Source: Solobacterium sp. UBA1761 (lineage in GTDB: Bacteria > Bacillota_I > Bacilli_A > Erysipelotrichales > Erysipelotrichaceae). Taken from it: a stretch of DNA of 64,000 nucleotides. A program made the position numbers and the translations under genes. Below the pieces are notes generated by a model. It saw only the letters and a list, made by a program, of their open reading frames with translations. It made no database searches and was not told the origin of the DNA. Of this stretch, positions 33,430 to 41,719 are shown piece after piece. Numbering within the stretch: the first letter of the stretch is position 1; every line of letters begins with the position of its first letter. Where the stretch lies: positions 1-64,000 of the forward strand of contig DCHD01000042.1 in the NCBI GenBank assembly GCA_002315565.1. The letters are read 5' to 3'.

Positions 33430-34770
33430 ATGTACGAAAAAGTAATTGAACTTATCGAACAGAAGAACTTTAAGGAATTAAAGGTTCTTTTGGAAGATGC
33501 TAATGAAGCTGATATCTCAGAGTGTTTTGATGAGATTTCAGAAGAAAATGTAATTATAGTTTTTAAGTGCTTAAGCAAAGACAAAGCAGCTGATGTATTC
33601 GCATATCTTGAACCTGATGTACAGGAATTCATTATCAACAAGATATCCGACAAAGAAATGTCAAATATCATCAATGATCTGTTCATCGATGATATGGCAG
33701 ACCTGATTGAAGAAATGCCTGCAAATCTTGTAAAGAGGATTCTGGCAAACACATCTGCTGACAAACGTAAAGCAGTAAATGAGATTCTGCAGTATCCTGA
33801 AGATTCTGCCGGATCGATCATGAATGTTGATTACATTGACCTGAAAGAGGAAATGACAATCAAGCAGGCTCTTGCAAGGATCAGAAAGCTTGGTGAAGAC
33901 AAGGAAACAATCTATTCACTTTATGTAACTGATTCAAGAAGAAAACTGGTCGGTGTTATTACGGTCAAGGATATTCTTCTAAATGATGAAGAGACAAGAA
34001 TCGGTGACATCATGGATGACAATGTCATTTCTGTATATACCCATACCGATAAAGAAGATGTTGCTCAGATGTTTGACAAGTACGACTTTCTGGCAATGCC
34101 TGTCGTTGACAACGAAAATAAACTTATTGGTATCGTAACATTTGACGACGCCATGGAAGTTTTATCCGATGAAGCAGACGAAGACTTTGAAAAGATGGCC
34201 GCTATGGCACCATCAGAAGATACATATCTTAAGACGCCTGTCTTTACAATGTACAAAAACAGAATCGTCTGGCTCTTGTTCCTGATGCTGTCAGCCACAT
34301 TTACTGGATTAATTATTACCAGATATGAAATAGCCTTTGAAGCTGTACCAATTCTCGTATCATTTATTCCGATGATTATGGATACTGGTGGTAACTGTGG
34401 ATCTCAGGCTTCAACAATGGTTATAAGAGGTCTTGCAACTGACGAGATTGAATTAAGAGATATCCTTAAAGTATGGTTTAAAGAAGTAAGGGTCGCTGCA
34501 CTATGTGGACTTACGCTTGCGGTTGTCAATGGTATCAGAATATTTATTATGTATGGTGCTGGTCAGTTCTCATTAATCATTGTGCTTGGCCTGACAATCA
34601 TTCTTACTGCCTGCATTGCCAAGTCACTTGGCTGTATTCTGCCGATGCTGGCAAAGAAAGTTGGACTGGACCCTGCCTACATGGCTTCACCAATGATTAC
34701 TACGATAGTTGATGCGTGCTCAATACTGATTTATTTCAATATTGCATGTATACTTATGAATGTTGCTTAA
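33430..34770 (+). CDS. mgtE: Magnesium transporter MgtE
   Basis: This 446-residue channel has the full MgtE layout. An N-terminal superhelical domain (about 1-125) ends in the conserved YPEDSAGSIM segment. Two CBS domains follow (about 130-250, with LVGVITVKDIL and LIGIVTFDDAME), then a connecting helix and five membrane helices (from about 275; FIPMIMDTGGNCGSQAST is the pore-lining signature). MgtE closes when cytosolic Mg binds the N and CBS domains. It is preceded by AAAGGAGG and by the 28-residue upstream ORF. I see no M-box-like riboswitch in the 167 bases before it. Confidence 0.96.
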   Translation: MYEKVIELIEQKNFKELKVLLEDANEADISECFDEISEENVIIVFKCLSKDKAADVFAYLEPDVQEFIINKISDKEMSNIINDLFIDDMADLIEEMPANLVKRILANTSADKRKAVNEILQYPEDSAGSIMNVDYIDLKEEMTIKQALARIRKLGEDKETIYSLYVTDSRRKLVGVITVKDILLNDEETRIGDIMDDNVISVYTHTDKEDVAQMFDKYDFLAMPVVDNENKLIGIVTFDDAMEVLSDEADEDFEKMAAMAPSEDTYLKTPVFTMYKNRIVWLLFLMLSATFTGLIITRYEIAFEAVPILVSFIPMIMDTGGNCGSQASTMVIRGLATDEIELRDILKVWFKEVRVAALCGLTLAVVNGIRIFIMYGAGQFSLIIVLGLTIILTACIAKSLGCILPMLAKKVGLDPAYMASPMITTIVDACSILIYFNIACILMNVA

Positions 34771-34771
34771 T

Positions 34772-35188
34772 ATGGAAAAGATTAAAGAATTATTTATTAA
34801 ATATAAGGAGCAGATTTTATATCTCTTCTTTGGTGGAGTAACCACCGTTGTATCACTGGCTGTGGTATGGCTTTTTGAGAAGGCTTGGGGAATTGTTGGT
34901 ATAAGATCACGTATTCCCGCTGATATTGCTGCCATTATTGTTGCCTATATCACCAACAAGATCTGGGTATTTGAATCCAAATGCGATACTGTAAAAGAAC
35001 TGATAAAAGAGATTGTTTCGTTCTTTGCGGCCAGAGCATTCACTCTTGTAATGTCGGCTGTGATCGTTTGGATATTTGTTGATAATCTTGGCTGGGACAA
35101 CATGCTGATAAATATGGCAGCTACCGTTATCACAATTATTCTTAACTATGTATTCTCTAAACTGTTTATATTTAAAAAACAGAAATGA
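34772..35188 (+). CDS. GtrA-like membrane protein
   Basis: This is a 138-residue protein with four membrane helices of the GtrA family (LYLFFGGVTTVVSLAVVW, AYITNKIWVFES, NYVFSKLFIFKK). GtrA proteins accompany GtrB-type transferases and may flip or handle undecaprenyl-phosphate sugars. The start at 34772 is one base after the mgtE stop; an in-frame ATG at 34760 overlaps mgtE. The GtrB-like enzymes of the window are at 15529 and 30578. A terminator follows. Confidence 0.88.
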   Translation: MEKIKELFIKYKEQILYLFFGGVTTVVSLAVVWLFEKAWGIVGIRSRIPADIAAIIVAYITNKIWVFESKCDTVKELIKEIVSFFAARAFTLVMSAVIVWIFVDNLGWDNMLINMAATVITIILNYVFSKLFIFKKQK

Positions 35189-35203
35189 ACTCATTATCAA
35201 TTT

Positions 35204-35226
35204 AAGCCCTAAATAAAGGGCTTTTA
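35204..35226 (+). terminator. Rho-independent terminator after mgtE and the GtrA gene
   Basis: AAGCCCT (35204-35210) pairs with AGGGCTT (35217-35223) around a 6-base loop, followed by a T tract. Confidence 0.8.
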
Positions 35227-35229
35227 ATA

Positions 35230-35235
35230 TATAAT
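35230..35235 (+). promoter_or_regulatory. -10 element at the head of the TIR island
   Basis: TATAAT lies just after the terminator. It predicts a leader of about 18 bases with AGGTGG before ATG 35260. Confidence 0.5.
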
Positions 35236-35259
35236 TGAATTGCTAGGTGGATAAATAAT

Positions 35260-37782
35260 ATGGCTGTATTGAAATGTAAGATGTGTGGGGGCAGCATCGA
35301 TTACAAAGAAGGAGATAGTGTCGCAACCTGTGAGTACTGTGGTACAAAACAGACACTTCCAAAACTTGATGATGACAAAAAGGCAAACCTTTTTGACAGA
35401 GCCAACCATTTAAGAAGAAACAACGAATTTGATAAAGCAACTGCTATCTATGAGCAGATTCTTTCTGAAGATAAAGAAGACGCGGAAGTATACTGGTCTC
35501 TTGTACTTTGCAGATATGGCATTGAATATGTTGAAGATCCAAACAGTCATAAAAGAATGCCAACTGTAAACAGAACTCAGTTTACATCAATACTTAACGA
35601 TGGCGATTATAAAAAGGCTCTTGAACTGGCTGACGAAGCACAGAAAGAACTTTACGAAAAAGAAGCAGAAACAATAGAAAATATCCAGAAAGACATCCTT
35701 GACATCTCAAACAAGGAAGAACCTTTTGATGTGTTTATCTGTTATAAGGAATCAGATAATCAGGGCAGAAGAACAGTTGATTCAGTTCTGGCCATGGACT
35801 TATATAAAGAGCTGACTGCCGAAGGCTTTAAAGTATTCTTCGCAAGAGTTACTCTTGAAGATAAACTGGGTTCAGCTTATGAACCATATATCTTCGCGGC
35901 ATTAAACAGTGCAAAGGTGATGATAGTTCTCGGTACAAGAAAAGAGAACTTTGATTCCACCTGGGTCAAGAACGAATGGAAGAGATATCTGTCACTGATT
36001 GGTTCAGGAGAAAGAAAAACTTTGATCCCGGCATACCGTGACATGGACCCATATGACCTTCCTGAAGAATTTTCATTCCTACAGGCACAGGATATGTCTA
36101 AGATCGGATTCATGCAGGACCTTGTAAGAGGTGTCGGCAAGATAATCAACAAAGGAAGAAAAACAAATACAGATACAGGTATCATGGATACGCTTGCCAT
36201 GGCCAATGTATCTTCTGTATTGAAAAGAGCATATATCTTTTTAGAAGATGGCGAAACAAGAGAAGCAGAAGCATACTTTGAAAGAGTGCTGGACCAGGAT
36301 CCTGAATGTGCAGAAGCATATCTTGGCAAGCTGCTTATTGAACTCGGACTTAAAAATGAAAAAGATCTAGAACACGTAACTGTTTCACTGGCCGAAAGAA
36401 ACAACTATCTCAAGACAATGCGTTTTGCTGACTCAAAGCTCAAAAAGAGAATGAGAGCTTACGAAGAAGCTGTATCTGAAAACTACACTTCAAAAGTCTA
36501 TGAAGAGACAAAACGTATGATGAGGGATGCCAACGATGAGGAAGCGTACAGAATAGCAGCCAAATACTTTGAATCTATCGCAAGTTACAAAGATTCAAAG
36601 AAACTTGCCAACAAGTGCTATGAAAAGGCTGAGGAATACAGAAAAGATCTTACATATACAATGGCTACAACACTGATGCTTAACAAAACCAGCGCTGACT
36701 ATGAAAAGGCCATCGAGAAGCTTAAAACAATCGAAGACTATAAAGATGTAGAAAGTCTGATTGAAGACTGTGAAAAAACTTATACAGAGCTTAAGATCAG
36801 TGAACTTAAAGAAGCCAAAAAGAAAAGAAACATCATTATTTCAGCAATAGCAACACTTGTGCTGATTGTTGTGTCTGTGCTTGTTTACAATAATGTAATC
36901 GTTCCAAGAAACATGTATGAAGAAGCAGAGTCGCTGTTTAACAATGGAGATTACTCTGGAGCAGCACAGGCATATAAAGAGTTAGGTGATTATCAGGATG
37001 CAAGAAACAGAGTATATATCTGTTACTTCAATGAAGGTGAAGTTCTATACAACAAAGGTAAGTATGAAGAAGCAATCATGTGCTACGAACTTGCTGAAGG
37101 ATATGGTGAATCGAGTAAAAAAATAAGTGACTGCAACAGAGCGCTGATCGGTGAAGAGCTATACAACAAGATCAGCAATGCCAAGGTAGGTGATTTTATT
37201 ACTTTGGGTACATTTGAACAGGACAACAAGTCTTCAACTAAAAACGAAGATCTTCAGTGGCAGGTACTGGCAATTGAAAATGACGAATTGTTATTGGTAA
37301 CAAGATACGCGATTGACTGCAGAAGATATGAAGATCAGAATGTCTATACAAGCTGGGCAGAATGTTCGTTAAGAAAGTGGCTGAACAACGGATTCATAAG
37401 CAGCACATTTACTGAAGCTGAAAAGAGTCTGATTATTACCAGTGACGTCTATGCAGATAATTCAAATGGATTCTACAGCTGGCAGGGCGAAGATACACAA
37501 GACAAAGTATTCCTGTTAAGTGCCAGTGAAGTAAAGACATATTTCAAAAACGATACCGAAAGACAGTGCCAGACAACAGCCTATGCAAAGAGTAAGGGTG
37601 CTGCAGCCGACAGATATGGAAGAGTATGGTGGTGGATGAGAAATATGGGTAATGTATCATACTATGCATCTACAGTAAGAGCAAACGGTACGCTCTCTGA
37701 TGGAAGTGACTACGTTGATTACGATACAGTTCTTGATGCAACTGTCAGACCGGCAATGAGAATAAGTCTGAAGAGCAAATAA
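35260..37782 (+). CDS. Membrane TIR protein: zinc ribbon, TPR, TIR, TM helix, DUF6273
   Basis: This is the largest TIR paralog, 840 residues. The zinc ribbon uses Cys6, Cys9, Cys24 and Cys27. Its first 290 residues are collinear with the protein at 6563. The TIR domain opens FDVFICYKESD and has STWVKNEW with putative catalytic Glu239. Between TIR and membrane it has an additional helical repeat region (about 310-520). One membrane helix spans about 526-547 (IIISAIATLVLIVVSVLVY). Outside it would carry TPR/Sel1-like repeats (LFNNGDYSGAAQAYKELGD and similar) and a DUF6273 domain (about 645-840) ending with VWWWMRNMG and ATVRPAMRISL. It heads the island and is followed by the SPFH gene. Confidence 0.85.
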   Translation: MAVLKCKMCGGSIDYKEGDSVATCEYCGTKQTLPKLDDDKKANLFDRANHLRRNNEFDKATAIYEQILSEDKEDAEVYWSLVLCRYGIEYVEDPNSHKRMPTVNRTQFTSILNDGDYKKALELADEAQKELYEKEAETIENIQKDILDISNKEEPFDVFICYKESDNQGRRTVDSVLAMDLYKELTAEGFKVFFARVTLEDKLGSAYEPYIFAALNSAKVMIVLGTRKENFDSTWVKNEWKRYLSLIGSGERKTLIPAYRDMDPYDLPEEFSFLQAQDMSKIGFMQDLVRGVGKIINKGRKTNTDTGIMDTLAMANVSSVLKRAYIFLEDGETREAEAYFERVLDQDPECAEAYLGKLLIELGLKNEKDLEHVTVSLAERNNYLKTMRFADSKLKKRMRAYEEAVSENYTSKVYEETKRMMRDANDEEAYRIAAKYFESIASYKDSKKLANKCYEKAEEYRKDLTYTMATTLMLNKTSADYEKAIEKLKTIEDYKDVESLIEDCEKTYTELKISELKEAKKKRNIIISAIATLVLIVVSVLVYNNVIVPRNMYEEAESLFNNGDYSGAAQAYKELGDYQDARNRVYICYFNEGEVLYNKGKYEEAIMCYELAEGYGESSKKISDCNRALIGEELYNKISNAKVGDFITLGTFEQDNKSSTKNEDLQWQVLAIENDELLLVTRYAIDCRRYEDQNVYTSWAECSLRKWLNNGFISSTFTEAEKSLIITSDVYADNSNGFYSWQGEDTQDKVFLLSASEVKTYFKNDTERQCQTTAYAKSKGAAADRYGRVWWWMRNMGNVSYYASTVRANGTLSDGSDYVDYDTVLDATVRPAMRISLKSK

Positions 37783-37814
37783 CAGTCTGCTTGGTGGAAC
37801 ATAGATTACTGATA

Positions 37815-37820
37815 TATAAT
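37815..37820 (+). promoter_or_regulatory. -10 element of the SPFH gene
   Basis: TATAAT with a leader of about 20 bases containing TTGGGGGAA before ATG 37846. Confidence 0.45.
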
Positions 37821-37845
37821 TAAATAAATATTGGGGGAATATATC

Positions 37846-38631
37846 ATGGGAATTTTTAACAATATTAAAGAAGGAACTGATGCAGTTGATAATAAAAAGA
37901 AAGATATAGATGAATATATAGGAAAGAAGATTGAAGGGATTGCTACCGTAATCAAATTTGATATTGATTATGACAAGTATGATGATGAATCTTTCCCATT
38001 CATTTATAAACATCCATATGAGGATTTCAATTCATTGACACAGCTGATTGTCCACGAATCTCAGGAAGCTATTTTCATGATGAACGGTGAAGCTTTGGAT
38101 ACATTCGGTCCAGGCAGATACACTCTTGAAACTCAGAACATACCAAAGATTGGAGGCTTCCTGAAAAGAGCAACAAACAACAAGGACCCATTCCATTGTG
38201 AAGTTTATTTCATCAACAAGAACGAAAGAATGGCTATCAAGTGGGGAACCGATTCCAAAGTTCAGTACATTGATCCAACATATGGTATTCCATTTGATGT
38301 TGGTGCTTCAGGTGAAATGACTTTAAGAATTGAAAACGGAAGAAAAACCCTTCTGAAACTTGTAGGTACGAATAAATCATTTACACAGGGCGATTTAAGA
38401 AAGTACTTCAGAGCTTTACTGATGACAAAAGTAAAGCCATATATTGCTAACTATCTTAAGAGTCCAAAAGTATCAATTTTTACGATTGATCAATATCTTG
38501 ATGAATTCTCTAATTCATTAAAAGATTCACTGGCTCCTAATTTTGATGAATATGGTATTGCTCTTGAGAAATTCTTTGTAACAACACTTCTTAAACCAGA
38601 AGAAGACACAAACTATCGTAAACTGAAATAG
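37846..38631 (+). CDS. SPFH-domain protein (YdjI/virion-core-like), truncated by an in-frame amber codon
   Basis: The 261-residue N-terminal part matches the SPFH proteins annotated as YdjI or virion core protein, which assemble on membranes (YdjI is linked to the phage-shock-type PspA system in Bacillus subtilis). Recognisable parts are TVIKFDIDYDKYDD, LIVHESQEAIFMMNG, DTFGPGRYTLET, IKWGTDSKVQYIDP and the SPFH repeat GEMTLRIENG. Reading stops at TAG 38629-38631 in the middle of the expected coiled coil, and the same frame continues open to 39267. I chose ATG 37846, 6-12 bases after the purine-rich GGGGGA; an in-frame TTG at 37831 overlaps that site. The truncated product lacks the C-terminal zinc ribbons. 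Confidence 0.8.
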   Translation: MGIFNNIKEGTDAVDNKKKDIDEYIGKKIEGIATVIKFDIDYDKYDDESFPFIYKHPYEDFNSLTQLIVHESQEAIFMMNGEALDTFGPGRYTLETQNIPKIGGFLKRATNNKDPFHCEVYFINKNERMAIKWGTDSKVQYIDPTYGIPFDVGASGEMTLRIENGRKTLLKLVGTNKSFTQGDLRKYFRALLMTKVKPYIANYLKSPKVSIFTIDQYLDEFSNSLKDSLAPNFDEYGIALEKFFVTTLLKPEEDTNYRKLK

Positions 38632-39267
38632 CAGTTTGCTGAAAAGACATTAAGAGTAAGAGATGAAGAAATTCTTCAGGCTCAGGCTGAAGCTGCTCAG
38701 AAGAGAAAAGTTGTTGAAGCTCAGACAGAAGCCCAGTTAAAGATGGTTCAGGCTCAGACAGAAGCTGAAATGCTGAAAGTCAAAGCTCAGGCCGAAGCAG
38801 AAGCAAGAAAGCTTGCAGGAATGACAGAAGTTGAAATCATGAAGCAGGAAGGTATGGCTGAAGCAGAAGTGATGCATGCTAAGGGATTCACATATCAGCA
38901 GCAGACACAGCGAGAAGTTGCAAAAGAAGCTATGAAGAACGGTATTACTGGAAATGGTTCTGGCGGTGGAAGTACTATCGGTGATCTTGCAGGACTTGGT
39001 GTAGCACTTGGTGCAGCAGGTGGCATTGCAACCATGGCTAAAGATATGCTTGCTCCAGCAATGCAGGCGGCAAATGGTATTGGTCAGGCGGCAACATCTG
39101 TAGCAGCAGGAACATGGAACTGTGAATGTGGAAATCAGAACATCAGTTCTAATTTCTGTCCAAACTGTGGTAAACCTAGACCTGTTCCAGTTACATGGAA
39201 CTGTGAATGTGGAACACAGAATATTAACGGAAACTTCTGCCCTAATTGTGGCAAGAAAAGACCATAA
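38632..39267 (+). pseudogene. C-terminal part of the SPFH protein: coiled coil and two zinc ribbons, beyond the amber codon
   Basis: The frame continues without interruption for about 211 codons after TAG 38629. It starts QFAEKTLRVRDEEIL and runs through an Ala/Glu/Gln-rich coiled coil (about 38632-38935), a Gly-rich hydrophobic stretch (near 38940-39105) and two short zinc ribbons. The ribbons have the pattern WNCECG, then FCPNCGK, at 39115-39175 and 39195-39264. The first Met, at 38743, has no ribosome site, so separate translation is unlikely. The codon before and the Gln-rich surroundings suggest CAG changed to TAG. Together the two parts would give a normal 473-residue protein. Confidence 0.75.
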
Positions 39268-39276
39268 GGAGAGACC

Positions 39277-40050
39277 ATGAAAAAACAATTTAAAACATAT
39301 TTAATTACTTGGGCAGTTCTGTTTGTTATTTTCAATCTTATATGTTTCCTGACCCCATCTGAAGTAGATGGTATGACAATATTCAAACTTGCTTCTTATC
39401 TTGGACAGGGCGGTATTGAAATGGTTTCAAAACTGGGAATCAGTGATGTTGTCTACAATAAATATGGTGGTGCATTCTTTGCCGGCTATTTAATGATTGT
39501 TATTGGCTTTGCTGCACAGCTTGTATGTACATATTTTGCATGCAAAGAAGAGAACAGTCAGAAGTTCTTTTATAAACTTCCGTTAATCACCATTTCATAT
39601 ACGTTCCTGACAATTTCAGAAGTTGTTGGTATAGCATGTATCATTGTTCCGGACTTACCTCTTTGGGCAGGCGTTGTTCTGATGGCAGCTGTTGCAGTTG
39701 TAGAATTCATTATGCTTGCAAAGGCAAATGCTGCTGCAGAAATCATTTCTGAAAAGGATGATGAAATTAAAGCAAGAACAAGTCTCATCAAAGATATAAC
39801 AGGAGAAGTTAAAGATTTATTGGATACAGCAACAGAAGAAAATAAGAAATTAATCAAGCCTGTATATGAAGAGATAAGATACAGCGACCCAATGAGCAGT
39901 GTCGAAACTGAATATCTTGAAAAACTGATTCAGGAAAAGTTCATCGAAATAAAGATCAGAGTTAAAGATAACAAAGCAGTAAAAAAAGAGTGTGACGAAC
40001 TTGTTGCACTGATAAAAGACAGAAACACAAAGTGTAAAGCATCTAAATAA
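39277..40050 (+). CDS. Four-helix membrane protein with C-terminal coiled coil, unrecognised family
   Basis: This 257-residue product has membrane helices at about residues 8-26, 66-86, 96-120 and 126-146. A charged, helical cytosolic tail follows (about 150-257) with heptad-like spacing (IISEKDDEIKARTSLIKD, EYLEKLIQEKF). I do not recognise the family. It starts ten bases after the end of the SPFH frame with GGAG before its ATG, so SPFH and this protein are probably partners in one operon. A terminator hairpin overlaps its stop codon. Confidence 0.75.
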   Translation: MKKQFKTYLITWAVLFVIFNLICFLTPSEVDGMTIFKLASYLGQGGIEMVSKLGISDVVYNKYGGAFFAGYLMIVIGFAAQLVCTYFACKEENSQKFFYKLPLITISYTFLTISEVVGIACIIVPDLPLWAGVVLMAAVAVVEFIMLAKANAAAEIISEKDDEIKARTSLIKDITGEVKDLLDTATEENKKLIKPVYEEIRYSDPMSSVETEYLEKLIQEKFIEIKIRVKDNKAVKKECDELVALIKDRNTKCKASK

Positions 40051-40064
40051 ATAGATGCTTTTTT
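40036..40064 (+). terminator. Terminator hairpin overlapping the stop codon, 38 bases before a TIR gene
   Basis: AAAGCATCTA (40036-40045) pairs with TAGATGCTTT (40052-40061) around a 6-base loop that contains the stop codon, followed by more Ts. Only about 24 bases separate it from the next ATG, with no clear promoter between. It may act as an attenuator for the downstream TIR genes. Confidence 0.75.
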
Positions 40065-40087
40065 GAATATAAGCAGGTGATTAATCC

Positions 40088-41692
40088 ATGATTTTTAAAT
40101 GTAAAATGTGTGGCGGGTTGTTAAACATAGATAACAACGAAAAAGTTGCAACCTGTGAATTCTGCGGAACAAAACAGACAATCCCAGACTTAAGTGAAGA
40201 AAAAATTGCAAATCTTATTGACAGAGCGAATCACTTAAGAAGAAACAACGAATTTGACAAAGCATCAACAATATATGAGCAGATTCTAAGTGAGAATAAA
40301 GAAGATGCTGAAATATACTGGTCAATAGTGCTCTGCAGATATGGCATAGACTATGTTGAAGACCCCAAAACACACAAAAGAATTCCTACAGTAAACAGGG
40401 CCCAGTTTGAGTCGGTTTTCTCTGATACCGACTACAAGAGCGCAATAAAATATGCCGATTCTTCACAGAAAAAAATCTATGAGGAAGAAGCAGAAAAAAT
40501 AGACGAGATACAGAAAGGAATTCTTGAGATTTCCAGCAAGGAAAAACCTTTTGATGTATTCATCTGTTATAAGGAAAGCGATAATCACGGAAGAAGATCT
40601 ATAGATTCTGTACTGGCACAGAACATATATTACGAACTTACAAATGAAGGTTATAAAGTATTCTTCTCAAGAATCACGCTTGAAGATAAACTTGGTGTAG
40701 CTTATGAACCATATATCTTTGCTGCACTTAACAGCGCAAAAGTGATGATTGTTTTAGGTACATGTAAAGAGAATTTTGAATCCGTATGGGTTAAGAATGA
40801 ATGGTCAAGATATCTGTCATTAATAGAGAAAGGACAGAAGAAAACTCTTATTCCGGCATATAAAGATATGAGTCCATATGACCTGCCTGAAGAGTTCGGT
40901 TATATTCAGGCACAGGATATGTCCAAAATCGGCTTTATGCAGGACCTTTTACATGGTGTCAATAAACTCATCGTTAAAAAACCGGTTATTAAAGAAATAG
41001 TTGGCACTGAAGAATCGCTGTTAAAAAGAGGATTCATGTTTCTTGAAGATGGTAATTTTGACGAAGCAAATAACTATTTTGAAAAGACCCTTGATATAAA
41101 CCCGGTCAACGCACAAGCGTATCTAGGCAAACTGATGGCTGAATACAAAGTTTCAAAACAATCAGACCTTGGTGAACTAAAGAAGCCTTTCAACAGAAGT
41201 AAAAACTATCAGAAGATAATGAAACATGCTGATGAAGAACTGTCAGAAGAAATACAGGGTTATATCAATAGAATAGTCAAGAGAAAAGCAGATGAAATAT
41301 ATTCGGATGCAGTACGTGTAATGAATAATGCAGCAACAGGTTCTGATGTCAGTTTTGCAATGGAACTGTTTGAAAAAATCAGTGGGTACAGAGATGCAGA
41401 TGCCTTGAAACGTAAGTGTCAGGGACTAAGTGGAGAAGTTGAAAAAAATAATATATATAATTCTGCCTTAACTTATATGGGAAGCAACAACATAGATGAT
41501 CTCAGAGCAGCAGTAAACAAGTTTGTATCTCTTGACGGATATAAAGATTCCAAAGAAAAAATAATAGAGATCGAGGAAAAGATAAGCAGGATTGAAAAAG
41601 ACAGCGGGCTGAAAAACAGAGCCTTTGTTATAGCAATATTTATAATAGCCGCAATGGTAATTGCGCTCTTTATTAGCAACAACATGATATAA
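40088..41692 (+). CDS. Tail-anchored TIR protein: zinc ribbon, TPR, TIR, C-terminal TM helix
   Basis: This 534-residue paralog lacks the outside domain. The zinc ribbon uses Cys5, Cys8, Cys23 and Cys26. TPR-like helices follow (about 45-150), then TIR (about 154-295; FDVFICYKESD, SVWVKNEW with putative catalytic Glu238). More TPR-like helices occupy about 310-500. A single hydrophobic helix at the extreme C-terminus (about 508-531, FVIAIFIIAAMVIALFI) ends three to four residues before the stop, the layout of a tail-anchored protein with everything else in the cytosol. Ribosome site GCAGGTGA lies before the ATG. The InlB-repeat gene follows after 27 bases. Confidence 0.85.
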   Translation: MIFKCKMCGGLLNIDNNEKVATCEFCGTKQTIPDLSEEKIANLIDRANHLRRNNEFDKASTIYEQILSENKEDAEIYWSIVLCRYGIDYVEDPKTHKRIPTVNRAQFESVFSDTDYKSAIKYADSSQKKIYEEEAEKIDEIQKGILEISSKEKPFDVFICYKESDNHGRRSIDSVLAQNIYYELTNEGYKVFFSRITLEDKLGVAYEPYIFAALNSAKVMIVLGTCKENFESVWVKNEWSRYLSLIEKGQKKTLIPAYKDMSPYDLPEEFGYIQAQDMSKIGFMQDLLHGVNKLIVKKPVIKEIVGTEESLLKRGFMFLEDGNFDEANNYFEKTLDINPVNAQAYLGKLMAEYKVSKQSDLGELKKPFNRSKNYQKIMKHADEELSEEIQGYINRIVKRKADEIYSDAVRVMNNAATGSDVSFAMELFEKISGYRDADALKRKCQGLSGEVEKNNIYNSALTYMGSNNIDDLRAAVNKFVSLDGYKDSKEKIIEIEEKISRIEKDSGLKNRAFVIAIFIIAAMVIALFISNNMI

Positions 41693-41719
41693 GACATTTG
41701 GACCAGGCAGGATATATAG

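Noticed and set aside
38629..38631. Pyrrolysine or selenocysteine decoding of the SPFH stop codon
   Set aside because: The stop is TAG, so selenocysteine is out. No pyl genes are seen, the family is not one known to use pyrrolysine, and a Gln to stop change explains the sequence better.
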